44,910 nucleotides of DNA, taken from positions 1 through 44,910 of IMG/VR virus record IMGVR_UViG_3300030331_004310; one strand, written 5' to 3'. The first letter of the stretch is position 1, and every line of letters begins with the position of its first letter. Below are positions 1-6,979 of the stretch, piece after piece. The stretch is from a virus. Position numbers and translations under genes: made by a program. A model generated the notes under the pieces. The model did not search any database and was not told the DNA's origin. It worked only from the letters and a program-made list of their open reading frames with translations.

Positions 1-1
1 A

Positions 2-82
2 GAAGAAGGCGGCAAGCCGATGTCGCAAGCCGAAGTCAAGAGGCTTCTTGCAGAAGCATTGGGTATGGAGGTGAGCGAATGA
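2..82 (+). CDS. C-terminal end of an unknown protein (cut by window edge)
   Basis: An open frame enters from the left edge and ends at TGA 80-82, giving 26 residues that end GMEVSE. The visible part is a charged amphipathic helix. The stop codon overlaps the ATG of the next gene (ATGA), the arrangement used throughout this gene array, and the GGAGG ribosome binding site of the next gene (67-71) lies inside its last codons. The fragment is too short for a functional call. Confidence 0.6.
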   Translation, partial: EEGGKPMSQAEVKRLLAEALGMEVSE

Positions 83-381
83 ACATGACGAAGAAAGAGT
101 TGCTTGCTCTGCAAGAAAGTCAATTTTTCGCAGACCTCAACCGACAGGTTGAGGAGGGCGACCTCATGTCCGTTCAAGGCTCGCCCATTCCCCAAGCGAT
201 TTGGAACCTCATGGTCTCCAAGAGAGACCTCACGCTATGGTGCAAAATAGGCATGAAGCCTCACCGAGGCTGGAAGGTCTCCGATGTCAAGCGATACTTC
301 AACATCACAGGCACAGGTGAAAACCTGCTCGCTCGCTTCATGAAAATCCACGATTTGATACTGCCCCCGGAGGAAGAATGA
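79..381 (+). CDS. Unknown 100-residue protein, possible helix-turn-helix
   Basis: No family recognised. The protein has a helical N-terminus (MTKKELLALQ) and a C-terminal part, about residues 65-95, of the form RGWKVSDVKRYFNITGTG followed by a second helix. This resembles a small winged-helix or P22-C2-type DNA-binding unit; that is inference only. GGAGG at 67-71 is 7 nt before ATG 79, the spacing seen at neighbouring genes; ATG 85 is an alternative start. It ends PPEEE because the last codons carry purine-rich sequence before the next ATG. Confidence 0.6.
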   Translation: MNMTKKELLALQESQFFADLNRQVEEGDLMSVQGSPIPQAIWNLMVSKRDLTLWCKIGMKPHRGWKVSDVKRYFNITGTGENLLARFMKIHDLILPPEEE

Positions 382-467
382 TGTTCTTTGCGATTCTGTT
401 TTGGACGGGTTTTGTCATGCTTGTCATCCCCACCGTCATGGCTAAAATCACGGAGGCTCTCGCATGA
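378..467 (+). CDS. Very small single-span membrane protein (29 aa)
   Basis: ATG 378 overlaps the previous stop (ATGATG) and TGA 465-467 overlaps the next start (ATGA), so the gene fills the gap between two genes exactly. The product is 29 residues. About residues 2-22 (FFAILFWTGFVMLVI...) form one strongly hydrophobic segment, followed by a short polar tail (AKITEALA). The perfect coupling at both ends is the main support. The function is unknown; small viral membrane peptides of this size are often host-interaction or envelope factors, but nothing here shows which. Confidence 0.55.
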   Translation: MMFFAILFWTGFVMLVIPTVMAKITEALA

Positions 468-700
468 TTGATGCCTTTTGCGATTTGATAGAGACCCCTG
501 AAGGGGTCTGGGTTCCTGCCATCGGCTCCAACATAGAGACACTTGCAGATGGTCGCATGGTGCGGAACATCTATGTGCAGAGCGCAGACTACCTGTGCGT
601 CCGTGTGGACTTGCGAGACGAGACCGAGGAATGGATGCAGAAAGTTGATATACAGTCGCCCCCCATAGAAGGGCAGAAAACCAAAACCGAGGAGGAATGA
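464..700 (+). CDS. Unknown 78-residue acidic protein
   Basis: No family recognised. The product looks like a small beta-rich protein: repeated short hydrophobic strands (EGVWVPAIGS, YLCVRVDL) and an acidic C-terminus ending KTEEE. GGAGG at 452-456 lies 7 nt before ATG 464, and the start overlaps the preceding stop. The terminal Glu run is encoded by GAG GAG GAA, which also forms the GGAGG ribosome binding site of the next gene. Confidence 0.6.
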   Translation: MIDAFCDLIETPEGVWVPAIGSNIETLADGRMVRNIYVQSADYLCVRVDLRDETEEWMQKVDIQSPPIEGQKTKTEEE

Positions 701-702
701 AA

Positions 703-1071
703 ATGGACGAATACGAAACAACCTACGAGAAGCAAGATGACGGATATATACACATGCACAAGGGGGTGCTTAGGCTTTCACCGAAGCAGGCCGAAGCCCT
801 TGGTTCCTACGGAACAGCATGGATGTACGATGATGCGGCTTGGTCGCAGAATGGAATCCACGGCTCGCTCTACCAAAATGTGAACCTGCCCGAAGGCCCG
901 GTTCAAATTGAACTCAAGTTGGACGGAACACTTGTGAAGCACCCGATTGGCAAGCACTATGCCCTCGCAAAGCGCATCTTGAACGCCCTCCCCCTTCCAG
1001 CGAATTGCGAAGGGGATGTGCTACAGCGAATCAACCTCATTGAATCCATCCTCATGGAGGTGCTGGGATGA
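703..1071 (+). CDS. Unknown 122-residue protein
   Basis: Not recognised. GGAGG at 691-695 is 7 nt before ATG 703, so this start is preferred to ATG 697, which overlaps the previous stop but would leave a 1-nt spacing. The N-terminal half is rich in aromatic and glycine residues (YGTAWMYDDAAW), suggesting beta structure; the C-terminal 45 residues form a helix (YALAKRILNALPLP). The next gene begins inside its last codons. Confidence 0.6.
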   Translation: MDEYETTYEKQDDGYIHMHKGVLRLSPKQAEALGSYGTAWMYDDAAWSQNGIHGSLYQNVNLPEGPVQIELKLDGTLVKHPIGKHYALAKRILNALPLPANCEGDVLQRINLIESILMEVLG

Positions 1072-1301
1072 GCGACTACCCACGGCACATCTACGAGGCA
1101 TACGACGAGATGCTTGACGACTGCTACCCCGAAGTCGCAGTCTTTTCATGGAAGGTTTCACCTTCTGTCGCATTCAAGCGCATTGACCCGATAGCCTACG
1201 AAGTAGGTCTCAACGATTGGCTCTCACACCTTGAAGCGCAGGGCGAATACGACCCCGACAAGGAAGACTTCTGCGATTGGGAAGACATGGAGGAGGAATG
1301 A
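1068..1301 (+). CDS. Unknown 77-residue acidic protein
   Basis: Not recognised. It is strongly acidic and aromatic, with motifs such as YDEMLDDCYPE and FCDWEDMEEE. A GGAGG site stands 7 nt before ATG 1068 inside the preceding gene, and the stop overlaps the next reading frame. High acidity in a small early viral protein can suggest DNA mimicry, but nothing specific supports that here. Confidence 0.6.
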   Translation: MSDYPRHIYEAYDEMLDDCYPEVAVFSWKVSPSVAFKRIDPIAYEVGLNDWLSHLEAQGEYDPDKEDFCDWEDMEEE

Positions 1302-1303
1302 AC

Positions 1304-1522
1304 ATGAGAACTTATCGGGACATGACACGACTTGCTTGCTACATAGCACAGGCTAACATGCAAGATTGGCGCAGGCATGACATTGAAGACATGGTGGAAT
1401 TTTGTGGAGTGGATGCGTGTATTGACTTTTACAAGCATTATCAGCACAGGTATGGTATTGATTGCAGTAAAATTTTAGAATGGCTGGATGAAATACAATG
1501 GAGGGATGAACATGGCATTTAA
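1304..1522 (+). CDS. Unknown 72-residue protein
   Basis: Not recognised. GGAGG at 1292-1296 gives 7-nt spacing to ATG 1304; the overlapping ATG 1298 would leave 1 nt. The protein is helical with several Cys, His and aromatic residues (FCGVDACIDFYKHYQHRYGIDC). These could form a metal site but do not match a standard zinc-ribbon spacing. Confidence 0.55.
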   Translation: MRTYRDMTRLACYIAQANMQDWRRHDIEDMVEFCGVDACIDFYKHYQHRYGIDCSKILEWLDEIQWRDEHGI

Positions 1523-1700
1523 TGAAATTATCAACGACTTGCGAATGATTGGAAAAGAGATTGACCGTCTGAAAGCGCAGAACACAGACGCACACCGTCT
1601 GCTGGCCTTCGCCTTGAGTCTGTTCACAGACGAACAGATGCGAGAATACACCGACTTTGTCGGCGGAGTCCACATCTACGAGAAGGAGAGAGACGAATGA
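1512..1700 (+). CDS. Small helical/coiled-coil protein (62 aa)
   Basis: GGAGG at 1500-1504 sits 7 nt before ATG 1512, which is chosen over the in-frame ATG 1506. Residues about 5-30 (IINDLRMIGKEIDRLKAQ) form a heptad-like amphipathic helix, so a dimeric coiled coil is likely. The end overlaps the next gene by ATGA. Function unknown. Confidence 0.6.
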   Translation: MAFNEIINDLRMIGKEIDRLKAQNTDAHRLLAFALSLFTDEQMREYTDFVGGVHIYEKERDE

Positions 1701-1837
1701 AAACCTTGCCGAAACGATTGACAGCACTTGGTTTAGCAAAACGCATTGACCAAATCATGACCACGATGGGAGAAGTGTCTCGCCTCTGGCGAATCCGTGA
1801 ATTGATTGACGAAGTTCTACGAGGCGAAGAAGAATGA
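1697..1837 (+). CDS. Very small helical protein (46 aa), paralogue of the next gene
   Basis: ATG 1697 overlaps the previous stop and TGA 1835-1837 overlaps the next ATG, so the frame is fully coupled. The 46-residue product is basic and helical with LAKRIDQI near the N-terminus and RELIDEVLRGEEE at the end. The next protein carries LAKQIRRV and SQLIDEVILEGE in the same order, so the two look like tandem duplicates of one helical unit. Confidence 0.55.
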   Translation: MKTLPKRLTALGLAKRIDQIMTTMGEVSRLWRIRELIDEVLRGEEE

Positions 1838-2112
1838 CATGGAGAGGAGACGCTTACAACCCCGACCCCGTAGAGGAATTGATGCGTGATGAGCGCAGAT
1901 ACGGACAGGAACCCGACAGAGACGAAGTCGCAGAGCAATACGAAAGCGACTTTGCAGACGCAGTCCTATACGGTTCTGTCCGTCTTGCGAAGCAAATCCG
2001 AAGAGTCTTGGACTCCTTCATCTCACCCAATACCGACACACGCAAGAGAGAACAACTTCTGCGAATCAGCCAACTGATTGACGAAGTCATTCTGGAAGGT
2101 GAATGCCTATGA
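1834..2112 (+). CDS. Small charged helical protein (92 aa)
   Basis: Not recognised as a named family. The N-terminal half is acidic and tyrosine-rich; the C-terminal half (LAKQIRRV ... LIDEVILEGE) matches the layout of the 46-residue protein encoded just upstream, suggesting duplication followed by N-terminal extension. ATG 1834 overlaps the previous stop. The AAGGTGA site for the following gene lies in its last codons. Confidence 0.6.
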   Translation: MTWRGDAYNPDPVEELMRDERRYGQEPDRDEVAEQYESDFADAVLYGSVRLAKQIRRVLDSFISPNTDTRKREQLLRISQLIDEVILEGECL

Positions 2113-2660
2113 CATGGTATGTAGGCGACCCTTGCTACATCATCCCCGATGCTGAATGGCAAGACTTTTGCGAAGCAACCTATGATGATTTGAACCGAGA
2201 GAAAGGTCGGCACTACGCACACATTGACTCCGTCATTGAATGGCATGGTCAGACGCTCACGATTTGGAGCAACGGCGGAGACGGTACATGGTCGTTCTCA
2301 AAGCACAACCTACGCACCGAAAACAACGCAGACTCCTTCGGAGTTGATGCTGGGATTTTCTGTGCGATTGACCTTGACAAATTGCAGGGACACTACATCG
2401 GAGACCCGGCAGACAGCGGCATGATTTTCGCAAACAAACCCGACCTCTATGTTCAAGATGGGGTCGTCTTCATCAACGATGAACCCGATGATTCCCACGA
2501 ACAATGCTACGAATGCGGAGAATACACCTACGATTATGGCTGGGTCTGCGACTACAATCGCTGTGAAGGATGCGACCATTGTTTTGAATGCGACTGTGAG
2601 ATATGCGACGAATGCGACGAGCATGTAGAAGATTGCTACTGTGAGGATGAGGAAGAATGA
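2109..2660 (+). CDS. YVGDPCYII-type conserved protein with a 12-cysteine acidic tail
   Basis: Residues 1-130 follow a pattern common in phage and bacterial uncharacterised proteins: an opening WYVGDPCYIIPD, an internal GGDGTW and a later VDAGIFCAIDLD strand. The last 50 or so residues contain 12 cysteines in CxxC, CxC and related spacings (CYECGE ... CEGCDHCFECDCEICDEC), interleaved with Asp and Glu, so a multi-metal binding region is likely. ATG 2109 overlaps the previous stop and has the GGTGA site; ATG 2103 is the alternative. Function unknown. Confidence 0.65.
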   Translation: MTWYVGDPCYIIPDAEWQDFCEATYDDLNREKGRHYAHIDSVIEWHGQTLTIWSNGGDGTWSFSKHNLRTENNADSFGVDAGIFCAIDLDKLQGHYIGDPADSGMIFANKPDLYVQDGVVFINDEPDDSHEQCYECGEYTYDYGWVCDYNRCEGCDHCFECDCEICDECDEHVEDCYCEDEEE

Positions 2661-2815
2661 ATTGGACTCAAGAAGAAATACAACGACTGCTACACCACAT
2701 TGACGAAGTCATGTATTTTCTGCGTGATAAGAGGGGCGACATGAGCAACTACAAAGAACTGCGCGAACATTTGGATTTAGCATACGATTTCATCGGGAGG
2801 TATTTAGAATGGTGA
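2657..2815 (+). CDS. Small helical protein (52 aa)
   Basis: The frame runs from ATG 2657 (overlapping the previous TGA) to TGA 2813-2815, which overlaps the start of the next gene. The product is helical with EEIQRLLHHIDEVMYFLRDK near the N-terminus, reminiscent of the LIDEV-containing small proteins upstream, and ends RYLEW. Function unknown; called because of tight coupling on both sides. Confidence 0.5.
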   Translation: MNWTQEEIQRLLHHIDEVMYFLRDKRGDMSNYKELREHLDLAYDFIGRYLEW

Positions 2816-3006
2816 ACACAATGAATGTAGCGAAATTTATCGCAAAGCATCCCATCTACGATGAGAAAGTGCATATTGCTCATGCTTGGGCATACGCTCT
2901 TTCGTACACCCAACCCATGTTTGACAAGAAGGCTTTCGTTGAAGCATGTGGTGTTAAATACCAGAAGCCCCTATTGGAGTCTCACCGACCGGGAGGGAAA
3001 CCATGA
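2809..3006 (+). CDS. Unknown 65-residue basic protein
   Basis: GGAGG at 2796-2800 is 8 nt before ATG 2809. The product has His- and aromatic-rich helices (HIAHAWAYALSYTQPMF) and a short Gly/Pro tail. No family recognised. Its last bases carry GGGAGG, the ribosome binding site of the next gene. Confidence 0.5.
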   Translation: MVNTMNVAKFIAKHPIYDEKVHIAHAWAYALSYTQPMFDKKAFVEACGVKYQKPLLESHRPGGKP

Positions 3007-3587
3007 ACCTATTCGCTTTATCGCCTTGCCCCAAAGAATCGGCCATGTTCATGTGCGACAAGCACATAGGCAAGTTAGCCGTGGAAGGAATGCAGACCCT
3101 TGTCTCTGCCATGCTCATCAGCGGTGCGCCGCCACACCGTATGCCCCTAACGAGCAACGGAGAGCCACACCGAGGAGGCTACAAACATCACCCTCTTACG
3201 CTGTGGACTGCTGAATCTTTGGTGCATTGGCGTTGGGTATTCAAACACACGGAGGCTCTGTGTGAAGAATTTTTGTATCGTTTTGGCAAAAGACATGCCG
3301 TTGCCAAACAACTTTTAGAACTCAAGAGGAATTTCATGTGGGAAGATTATGTCCCCGACACGCAAGGCGAAGACAGGACACGACACGCTCGGCCATCGTT
3401 CTTTGAGCGTTGCTTCAATCAAAGCAAAGGCGAAAACCTTGACCTTGTAGACACGGACTTGTGGCCCTGCGACCATGAGGCATACCGTGAGTTCTATCGC
3501 AGAGACAAATACGCATTCGCCAAGTGGGAGAAGGGACGAGAGTCGCCCGGTTGGTGGTGCAAACCTATGGGAGAGAGAAAGAAATGA
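3003..3587 (+). CDS. Conserved marine-virus protein of the 'CDKHxxKLxxE' type
   Basis: The 194-residue protein opens with NLFALSPCPKESAMFMCDKH and continues with KLAVEGMQTLVSAML, YKHHPLTLWTAESLVHWRWV and LCEEFLYRFGKRH. This pattern is known from conserved hypothetical proteins of marine phages (CDKHVVKMILE..QLL ... HP...W). Its conserved His, Glu and Trp residues suggest an enzyme; a distant relation to DenV-like pyrimidine-dimer glycosylases is possible but unproven. A GGAGG site stands 6 nt before ATG 3003. Confidence 0.65.
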   Translation: MNLFALSPCPKESAMFMCDKHIGKLAVEGMQTLVSAMLISGAPPHRMPLTSNGEPHRGGYKHHPLTLWTAESLVHWRWVFKHTEALCEEFLYRFGKRHAVAKQLLELKRNFMWEDYVPDTQGEDRTRHARPSFFERCFNQSKGENLDLVDTDLWPCDHEAYREFYRRDKYAFAKWEKGRESPGWWCKPMGERKK

Positions 3588-3817
3588 CGAATTTTGAAAG
3601 AGACATAGAAGACAAGATGGATAAGTTGCGAGAAGCCCTTGATAAAGTGATGGATGCTCGTATGTACGCAGACGAAGCGAGAGAAGCCGCCGAAGCGGTT
3701 GGCGTTGAGATTAACTATGCGGTCATTGATATGCTGGAAGACGCAGAGGAGGAGTTATCGTCCTCCGTGGATGAGGCACAAGAGTTGCTCGCAAAGTTGG
3801 AGATGGTGCTTGTATGA
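3584..3817 (+). CDS. Coiled-coil protein (77 aa)
   Basis: Almost the whole sequence is heptad-like and highly charged (DIEDKMDKLREALDKVMDA, EDAEEELSSSVDEAQELLAK), so a long dimeric coiled coil is expected. ATG 3584 overlaps the previous stop region. No catalytic or metal-binding residues are visible. Function unknown. Confidence 0.6.
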   Translation: MTNFERDIEDKMDKLREALDKVMDARMYADEAREAAEAVGVEINYAVIDMLEDAEEELSSSVDEAQELLAKLEMVLV

Positions 3818-4239
3818 GTATCATACTCCCTCAATTTGTGATTGACGACGGCTACATCGTCAAAAAATTCCTTGCAATTGACGGCTCAAAGAGCATCAAC
3901 ACCATTTGCTTGACCCCCTACGGGACTCATGCCGATGTGTGGACTCCTCTTGAAGAGGAGACGATTGCTGGCGTTTGCCCTGCCTGCGGTTCACACATGC
4001 AGATGCCCCAAGTCGGACTCTACAGGTGTTCACACGGACACCCCCCTGTGGTCATGGCAACAGAGGCATACCGACCTGTTCGGTCAGTCCCTCGCAAGCC
4101 GGTGGTTCGCCCCAAGCGACGACCCGACATGACTCCACACCGAAGCGGTGTGGAAACCGAGTCTGTCAGAAATGACACAGCGGTTTCCTTTGATTCAATC
4201 AAAGAACAAGTCGCAGATGCTCTGGGGGATTTGCTGTGA
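3814..4239 (+). CDS. Zinc-finger protein (141 aa)
   Basis: A central zinc motif of the form CPACG (about residue 55) ... C-S-H-G-H (about residue 73) is flanked by an N-terminal beta-rich part and a basic, proline-rich stretch (RSVPRKPVVRPKRRP). The last 30 residues form a helix (SIKEQVADALGDLL). This looks like a small nucleic-acid-binding protein; no named family is recognised. It is coupled at both ends. Confidence 0.6.
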   Translation: MSIILPQFVIDDGYIVKKFLAIDGSKSINTICLTPYGTHADVWTPLEEETIAGVCPACGSHMQMPQVGLYRCSHGHPPVVMATEAYRPVRSVPRKPVVRPKRRPDMTPHRSGVETESVRNDTAVSFDSIKEQVADALGDLL

Positions 4240-4760
4240 AGTTGGATGCAGAATTGATTCCCGTTGGCACATGGGGCGCAAACCTGCGTTCCCTCATGCC
4301 TCCTTCGGGCTGGAACAGGCTTCGCAAACACATATACGAAGAAGCGAACAACCTCTGCGAATTGTGTAGCAAGACAGGGTTTGACCAGAACCGCAACTAT
4401 GCAGTTGAAGCCCATGAAGTATGGGAATACGATGATGTTCGCAAGATTCAGACCCTAAAGGGTCTGCAAGCACTATGCCCAATGTGTCATTGTGTGAAAC
4501 ACTATGGACGCAGTCTACGAGTCGGCGCAGGTCGCAAGATTCGTGAGCATGTAGCGGAAGTGAACGGATGGACGAGAGAGCAGGTGCTTGACTACGAGGA
4601 CTTGATATTCCACATCCATGTCCTTCGCTCGCAGTTCCGCTGGACTGTAGAAATCCAAGAGACGCTTTCTCAATACCTTGAGCAGGGCGTGATTAAGCAG
4701 AGAGACTACGACGAGGCAATAAAGAACCTCAAGAGAGGCCCACATTCGGAGGAGAATTGA
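4236..4760 (+). CDS. HNH endonuclease
   Basis: The HNH fold is clear: C41-x2-C44, then AHE at 59-61 with Asp66/Asp67 (VWEYDD), then L80-C81-x2-C84-H85 and H89 (ALCPMCHCVKHYG). The two CxxC pairs bind structural zinc and the AHE plus CH..KH residues form the betabetaalpha-Me active site. The gene starts at GTG 4236, overlapping the previous stop. Such free-standing HNH nucleases in viral genomes can be homing enzymes, packaging helpers or host-DNA nucleases; packaging is less likely because this gene lies far from the head genes. Confidence 0.8.
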   Translation: MKLDAELIPVGTWGANLRSLMPPSGWNRLRKHIYEEANNLCELCSKTGFDQNRNYAVEAHEVWEYDDVRKIQTLKGLQALCPMCHCVKHYGRSLRVGAGRKIREHVAEVNGWTREQVLDYEDLIFHIHVLRSQFRWTVEIQETLSQYLEQGVIKQRDYDEAIKNLKRGPHSEEN

Positions 4761-4763
4761 TAT

Positions 4764-4777
4764 AGGGGAAGCCCCCT
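4764..4777 (+). other. Small intergenic hairpin
   Basis: AGGGG (4764-4768) can pair with CCCCT (4773-4777) around the loop AAGC, in the 44-nt gap after the HNH gene. The following TTTA is short, so this is only a weak terminator or mRNA-end candidate. The gap shows no clear TATA box before the next gene; its start is served by a GGAGG site. Confidence 0.3.
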
Positions 4778-4804
4778 TTAGAGACTGAAACGGAGGAACC
4801 GAAA

Positions 4805-5464
4805 ATGAAAGCAGAAACACCGGACAAAGAATTGAACGAAGCAATAGAGTTCTACGCGACTCTTGCTCTGAAAGAGCAAATCGTAGTGGACACAGACGCA
4901 GGATTCGTGAGTGAAAAAGGCGAGCCAGTCTTCACGGACATGAACCTGCTTGAGGCAAAGATGCGGGACATGATGAATACGCAGAGCAGACAGACCCTTG
5001 AGAAGAACAAGGTGGATGCTCAAGAAGTCATGCAGTTCTTTGAAATGTGTCTTGTCGCAACAAAGATTCTTGGCGAAGACTACCACCCACCGGAGTTGCG
5101 AGTCCACAACATAAAACACAAGGAGAACGACAAGCAGAGGGAACGACGACGACAGATGCACCTATGGAACTGTGTGCAAGAGTGCATCATGGCTACCCAG
5201 CCCGATGTCTTGCACATTTCAGACGACGGAACAGGTTTCGCAGTTGATTGCACACATGCACATCCCTTGCTAACTCTCTATGTGAACAGCATCCAACGCT
5301 ACGAGACAGACCAGTTCACACAAGGAACAGGTACTATGCGAACCGAAGAAGTTCAAGAGTACCTCAACAAAAAGGCCGCAGAAGTCAATGCCGACGCACC
5401 AAAGCGCGACATTGACCCGGACAGCGACGAGAACGACGACGACCCTTTCGGTATGTTCGTGTGA
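4805..5464 (+). CDS. Unknown 219-residue protein with SSB-like acidic tip
   Basis: No family recognised. The first two thirds are helical and charged (KENDKQRERRRQMHLW). The C-terminus is an acidic stretch ending in hydrophobics: DPDSDENDDDPFGMFV. Acidic tails with a hydrophobic tip are typical of single-stranded DNA-binding proteins such as bacterial SSB, but no OB fold can be recognised here, so the resemblance may be coincidental. GGAGG lies 8 nt before ATG 4805. Confidence 0.65.
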   Translation: MKAETPDKELNEAIEFYATLALKEQIVVDTDAGFVSEKGEPVFTDMNLLEAKMRDMMNTQSRQTLEKNKVDAQEVMQFFEMCLVATKILGEDYHPPELRVHNIKHKENDKQRERRRQMHLWNCVQECIMATQPDVLHISDDGTGFAVDCTHAHPLLTLYVNSIQRYETDQFTQGTGTMRTEEVQEYLNKKAAEVNADAPKRDIDPDSDENDDDPFGMFV

Positions 5465-5473
5465 GGTGATACG

Positions 5474-5812
5474 ATGGATTGGATTACATACGCTCTCGGC
5501 TACATCAGCCAACACGACTGCTTCACAGAAATGGTGGAGCAAGGGTGGGTCTCTACAGAGACCCTGCGACCTTACATCAAAGAGATGGACGACAACTGGG
5601 GGGGCTTCGGAGGTGTCCTCACATGGCTACGCCTCTACGATGAGGACAAGCGTCTCGCTGAACAATACGGAAGAGACTTCCTTCGGAGAAACGACAGAAA
5701 GCACTCAACATGGTTTGAAGAATTTGACGACGAATACACAGAGGAACAATGGCGTTCCGATTTGCGAGGGCCATTTCACCCATCGCTCCACAAGGAGGAG
5801 GTGAAGGAGTGA
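5474..5812 (+). CDS. Unknown 112-residue acidic protein
   Basis: Not recognised. Rich in Trp, Asp and Glu (WGGFGGVLTWLRLYDED, STWFEEFDDEYTEEQW). GAGGTGA stands before ATG 5474. Several Trp residues within an acidic helical protein may indicate a protein-protein interface. The end carries GGAGGAGGTGA, the ribosome binding site of the next gene. Confidence 0.6.
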   Translation: MDWITYALGYISQHDCFTEMVEQGWVSTETLRPYIKEMDDNWGGFGGVLTWLRLYDEDKRLAEQYGRDFLRRNDRKHSTWFEEFDDEYTEEQWRSDLRGPFHPSLHKEEVKE

Positions 5813-6069
5813 GCGACGAATACACGCTGGGTCTGCTATGCTCCTACGAGGACATGCTCGCAGGAGTGCTTAACGACCTCAAATACATGAACCGGCTCTC
5901 CAAGCCGGAGTTCGCAGAATTGCTTTTCCCACACGCGATTGACTCATACCTTGACGAGAAGTGGTCTCTCTTCCGAGACTCCCCTCTCTTCTTCCTATGG
6001 TCTTGCGACTTGGGAAGGATTCGCACCATCGGACACTACATCCGAAAGTGCAAGTGGGGTGATGAGTGA
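5809..6069 (+). CDS. Unknown 86-residue protein
   Basis: GTG 5809 is chosen because it follows the strong GGAGGAGGTGA site (5794-5804) and overlaps the previous stop. The product is helical (LCSYEDMLAGVLNDLKYM) with aromatic, weakly hydrophobic patches (SPLFFLWSCDL) that are too short for a confident membrane span. Function unknown. Confidence 0.55.
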   Translation: MSDEYTLGLLCSYEDMLAGVLNDLKYMNRLSKPEFAELLFPHAIDSYLDEKWSLFRDSPLFFLWSCDLGRIRTIGHYIRKCKWGDE

Positions 6070-6257
6070 TGCCCCAATACAAATTCACGAAGACAATCAA
6101 CGCCTTACTTGAGGCAAGCAAGCACATTGAGAACCTGTGTGCCACCAACACAGAATACGGCCTGCAACACATCACATCATGGAAAAGGACACTCGCAGAA
6201 GCAACAGAGGAAATTGAAAAAAACCTCGGCGGATATGTGAGGAGGATGAGAAAATGA
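6069..6257 (+). CDS. Small basic helical protein (62 aa)
   Basis: ATG 6069 overlaps the previous TGA. The product is helical and basic (KTINALLEASKHIENL, ITSWKRTLAEATEEIEKNL), likely a short coiled coil. Function unknown. The end carries GAGGATGAGAAA before the next ATG. Confidence 0.55.
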   Translation: MPQYKFTKTINALLEASKHIENLCATNTEYGLQHITSWKRTLAEATEEIEKNLGGYVRRMRK

Positions 6258-6733
6258 AAGAACCATTGGAAACATACGAGGGCGACCTGTGGGTTGTCAT
6301 CAACGAAGAGGGAAAGGCGACGGCTGTTTTGAGGAACGAGCCTACGCTTCAAGAGAAACAGAAACATGTCGGAGGTCTGATTGAATACGCTCCGGTCGCA
6401 AGAGGAGCAAGAGCCCCTATCCCTATGGGAAGAAACAGAGCGAAGATGGCAGAGGTCGTCTCCGTTATCGTGGACGAAGAAGGTCTGCTAAAGGGCAAGA
6501 CTGAAAACACGATTGCGACTTTTGCCGCCTTTCAGATACCTTTCAAGGACAGCGACAAAAAGGGTTCTCCGGTGCTTGTCGGGAAGGCGATAATACACAT
6601 GAGGGTCAGTCCCGAAGATGATGTGGTTTCCTTTGAAGAAATGCTACGCATTATCAGCGGAGAGAAGGATTTGCAAGATTGCTTCTACATACACGGAGTC
6701 TTGCACTACACCGACGAGGAGGCTCGCAAGTGA
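6254..6733 (+). CDS. DUF3846-like protein
   Basis: The 159-residue protein shows the DUF3846 layout: a QKHVGGLIEYAPV strand (a viral-type 'vGG.ie' signature), then VVSVIVDEEGLLKGKTENTIA (nucleotide-free 'DEEG...N..A' segment), then SPVLVGKAII near the C-terminus. Proteins of this family are common in phages and some archaea and have no assigned reaction. It starts at ATG 6254, overlapping the previous stop. Confidence 0.65.
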   Translation: MKEPLETYEGDLWVVINEEGKATAVLRNEPTLQEKQKHVGGLIEYAPVARGARAPIPMGRNRAKMAEVVSVIVDEEGLLKGKTENTIATFAAFQIPFKDSDKKGSPVLVGKAIIHMRVSPEDDVVSFEEMLRIISGEKDLQDCFYIHGVLHYTDEEARK

Positions 6734-6969
6734 AGTGCAAAATCTGTTCATGCGACATGAGAGAATGGGCTTCTGCTCTCTCACGCTACGACAACAAGAC
6801 CAAAGTCTGCTCGGCCTGTGGTCTTGGGGAGGCTTTCGTGAATACGAAGGAAAACGCTTGCATCCTTCACGGCGACACGCCCAAAAATTGTGGGGTGGCG
6901 TGGGAGGAGTGGGTCTCACTTGTGATTGAGACTCGCAAGCGTACAACCGACCGCCTGCTTACTGTTTGA
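6730..6969 (+). CDS. Zinc-ribbon protein, 'ALSRYDNKT' family
   Basis: Starting at GTG 6730 (GAGGAGG 8-9 nt upstream), the product opens with a CKICSC pair, followed by ALSRYDNKTKVCSACG and GEAF. This CxxC ... ALSRxDNxT ... CxxCG ... EA pattern is very frequent in small phage proteins of unknown role. Two further cysteines occur later. It probably binds one zinc ion and may contact nucleic acid. Confidence 0.7.
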   Translation: MKCKICSCDMREWASALSRYDNKTKVCSACGLGEAFVNTKENACILHGDTPKNCGVAWEEWVSLVIETRKRTTDRLLTV

Positions 6970-6979
6970 GGTGTTTCAC

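Noticed and set aside
4805-5464. Calling this acidic-tailed protein the single-stranded DNA-binding protein
   Set aside because: Only the DDDPF-like tail resembles SSB. The body is helical and highly charged with no OB-like strand pattern; the protein at 15575 is a better candidate.
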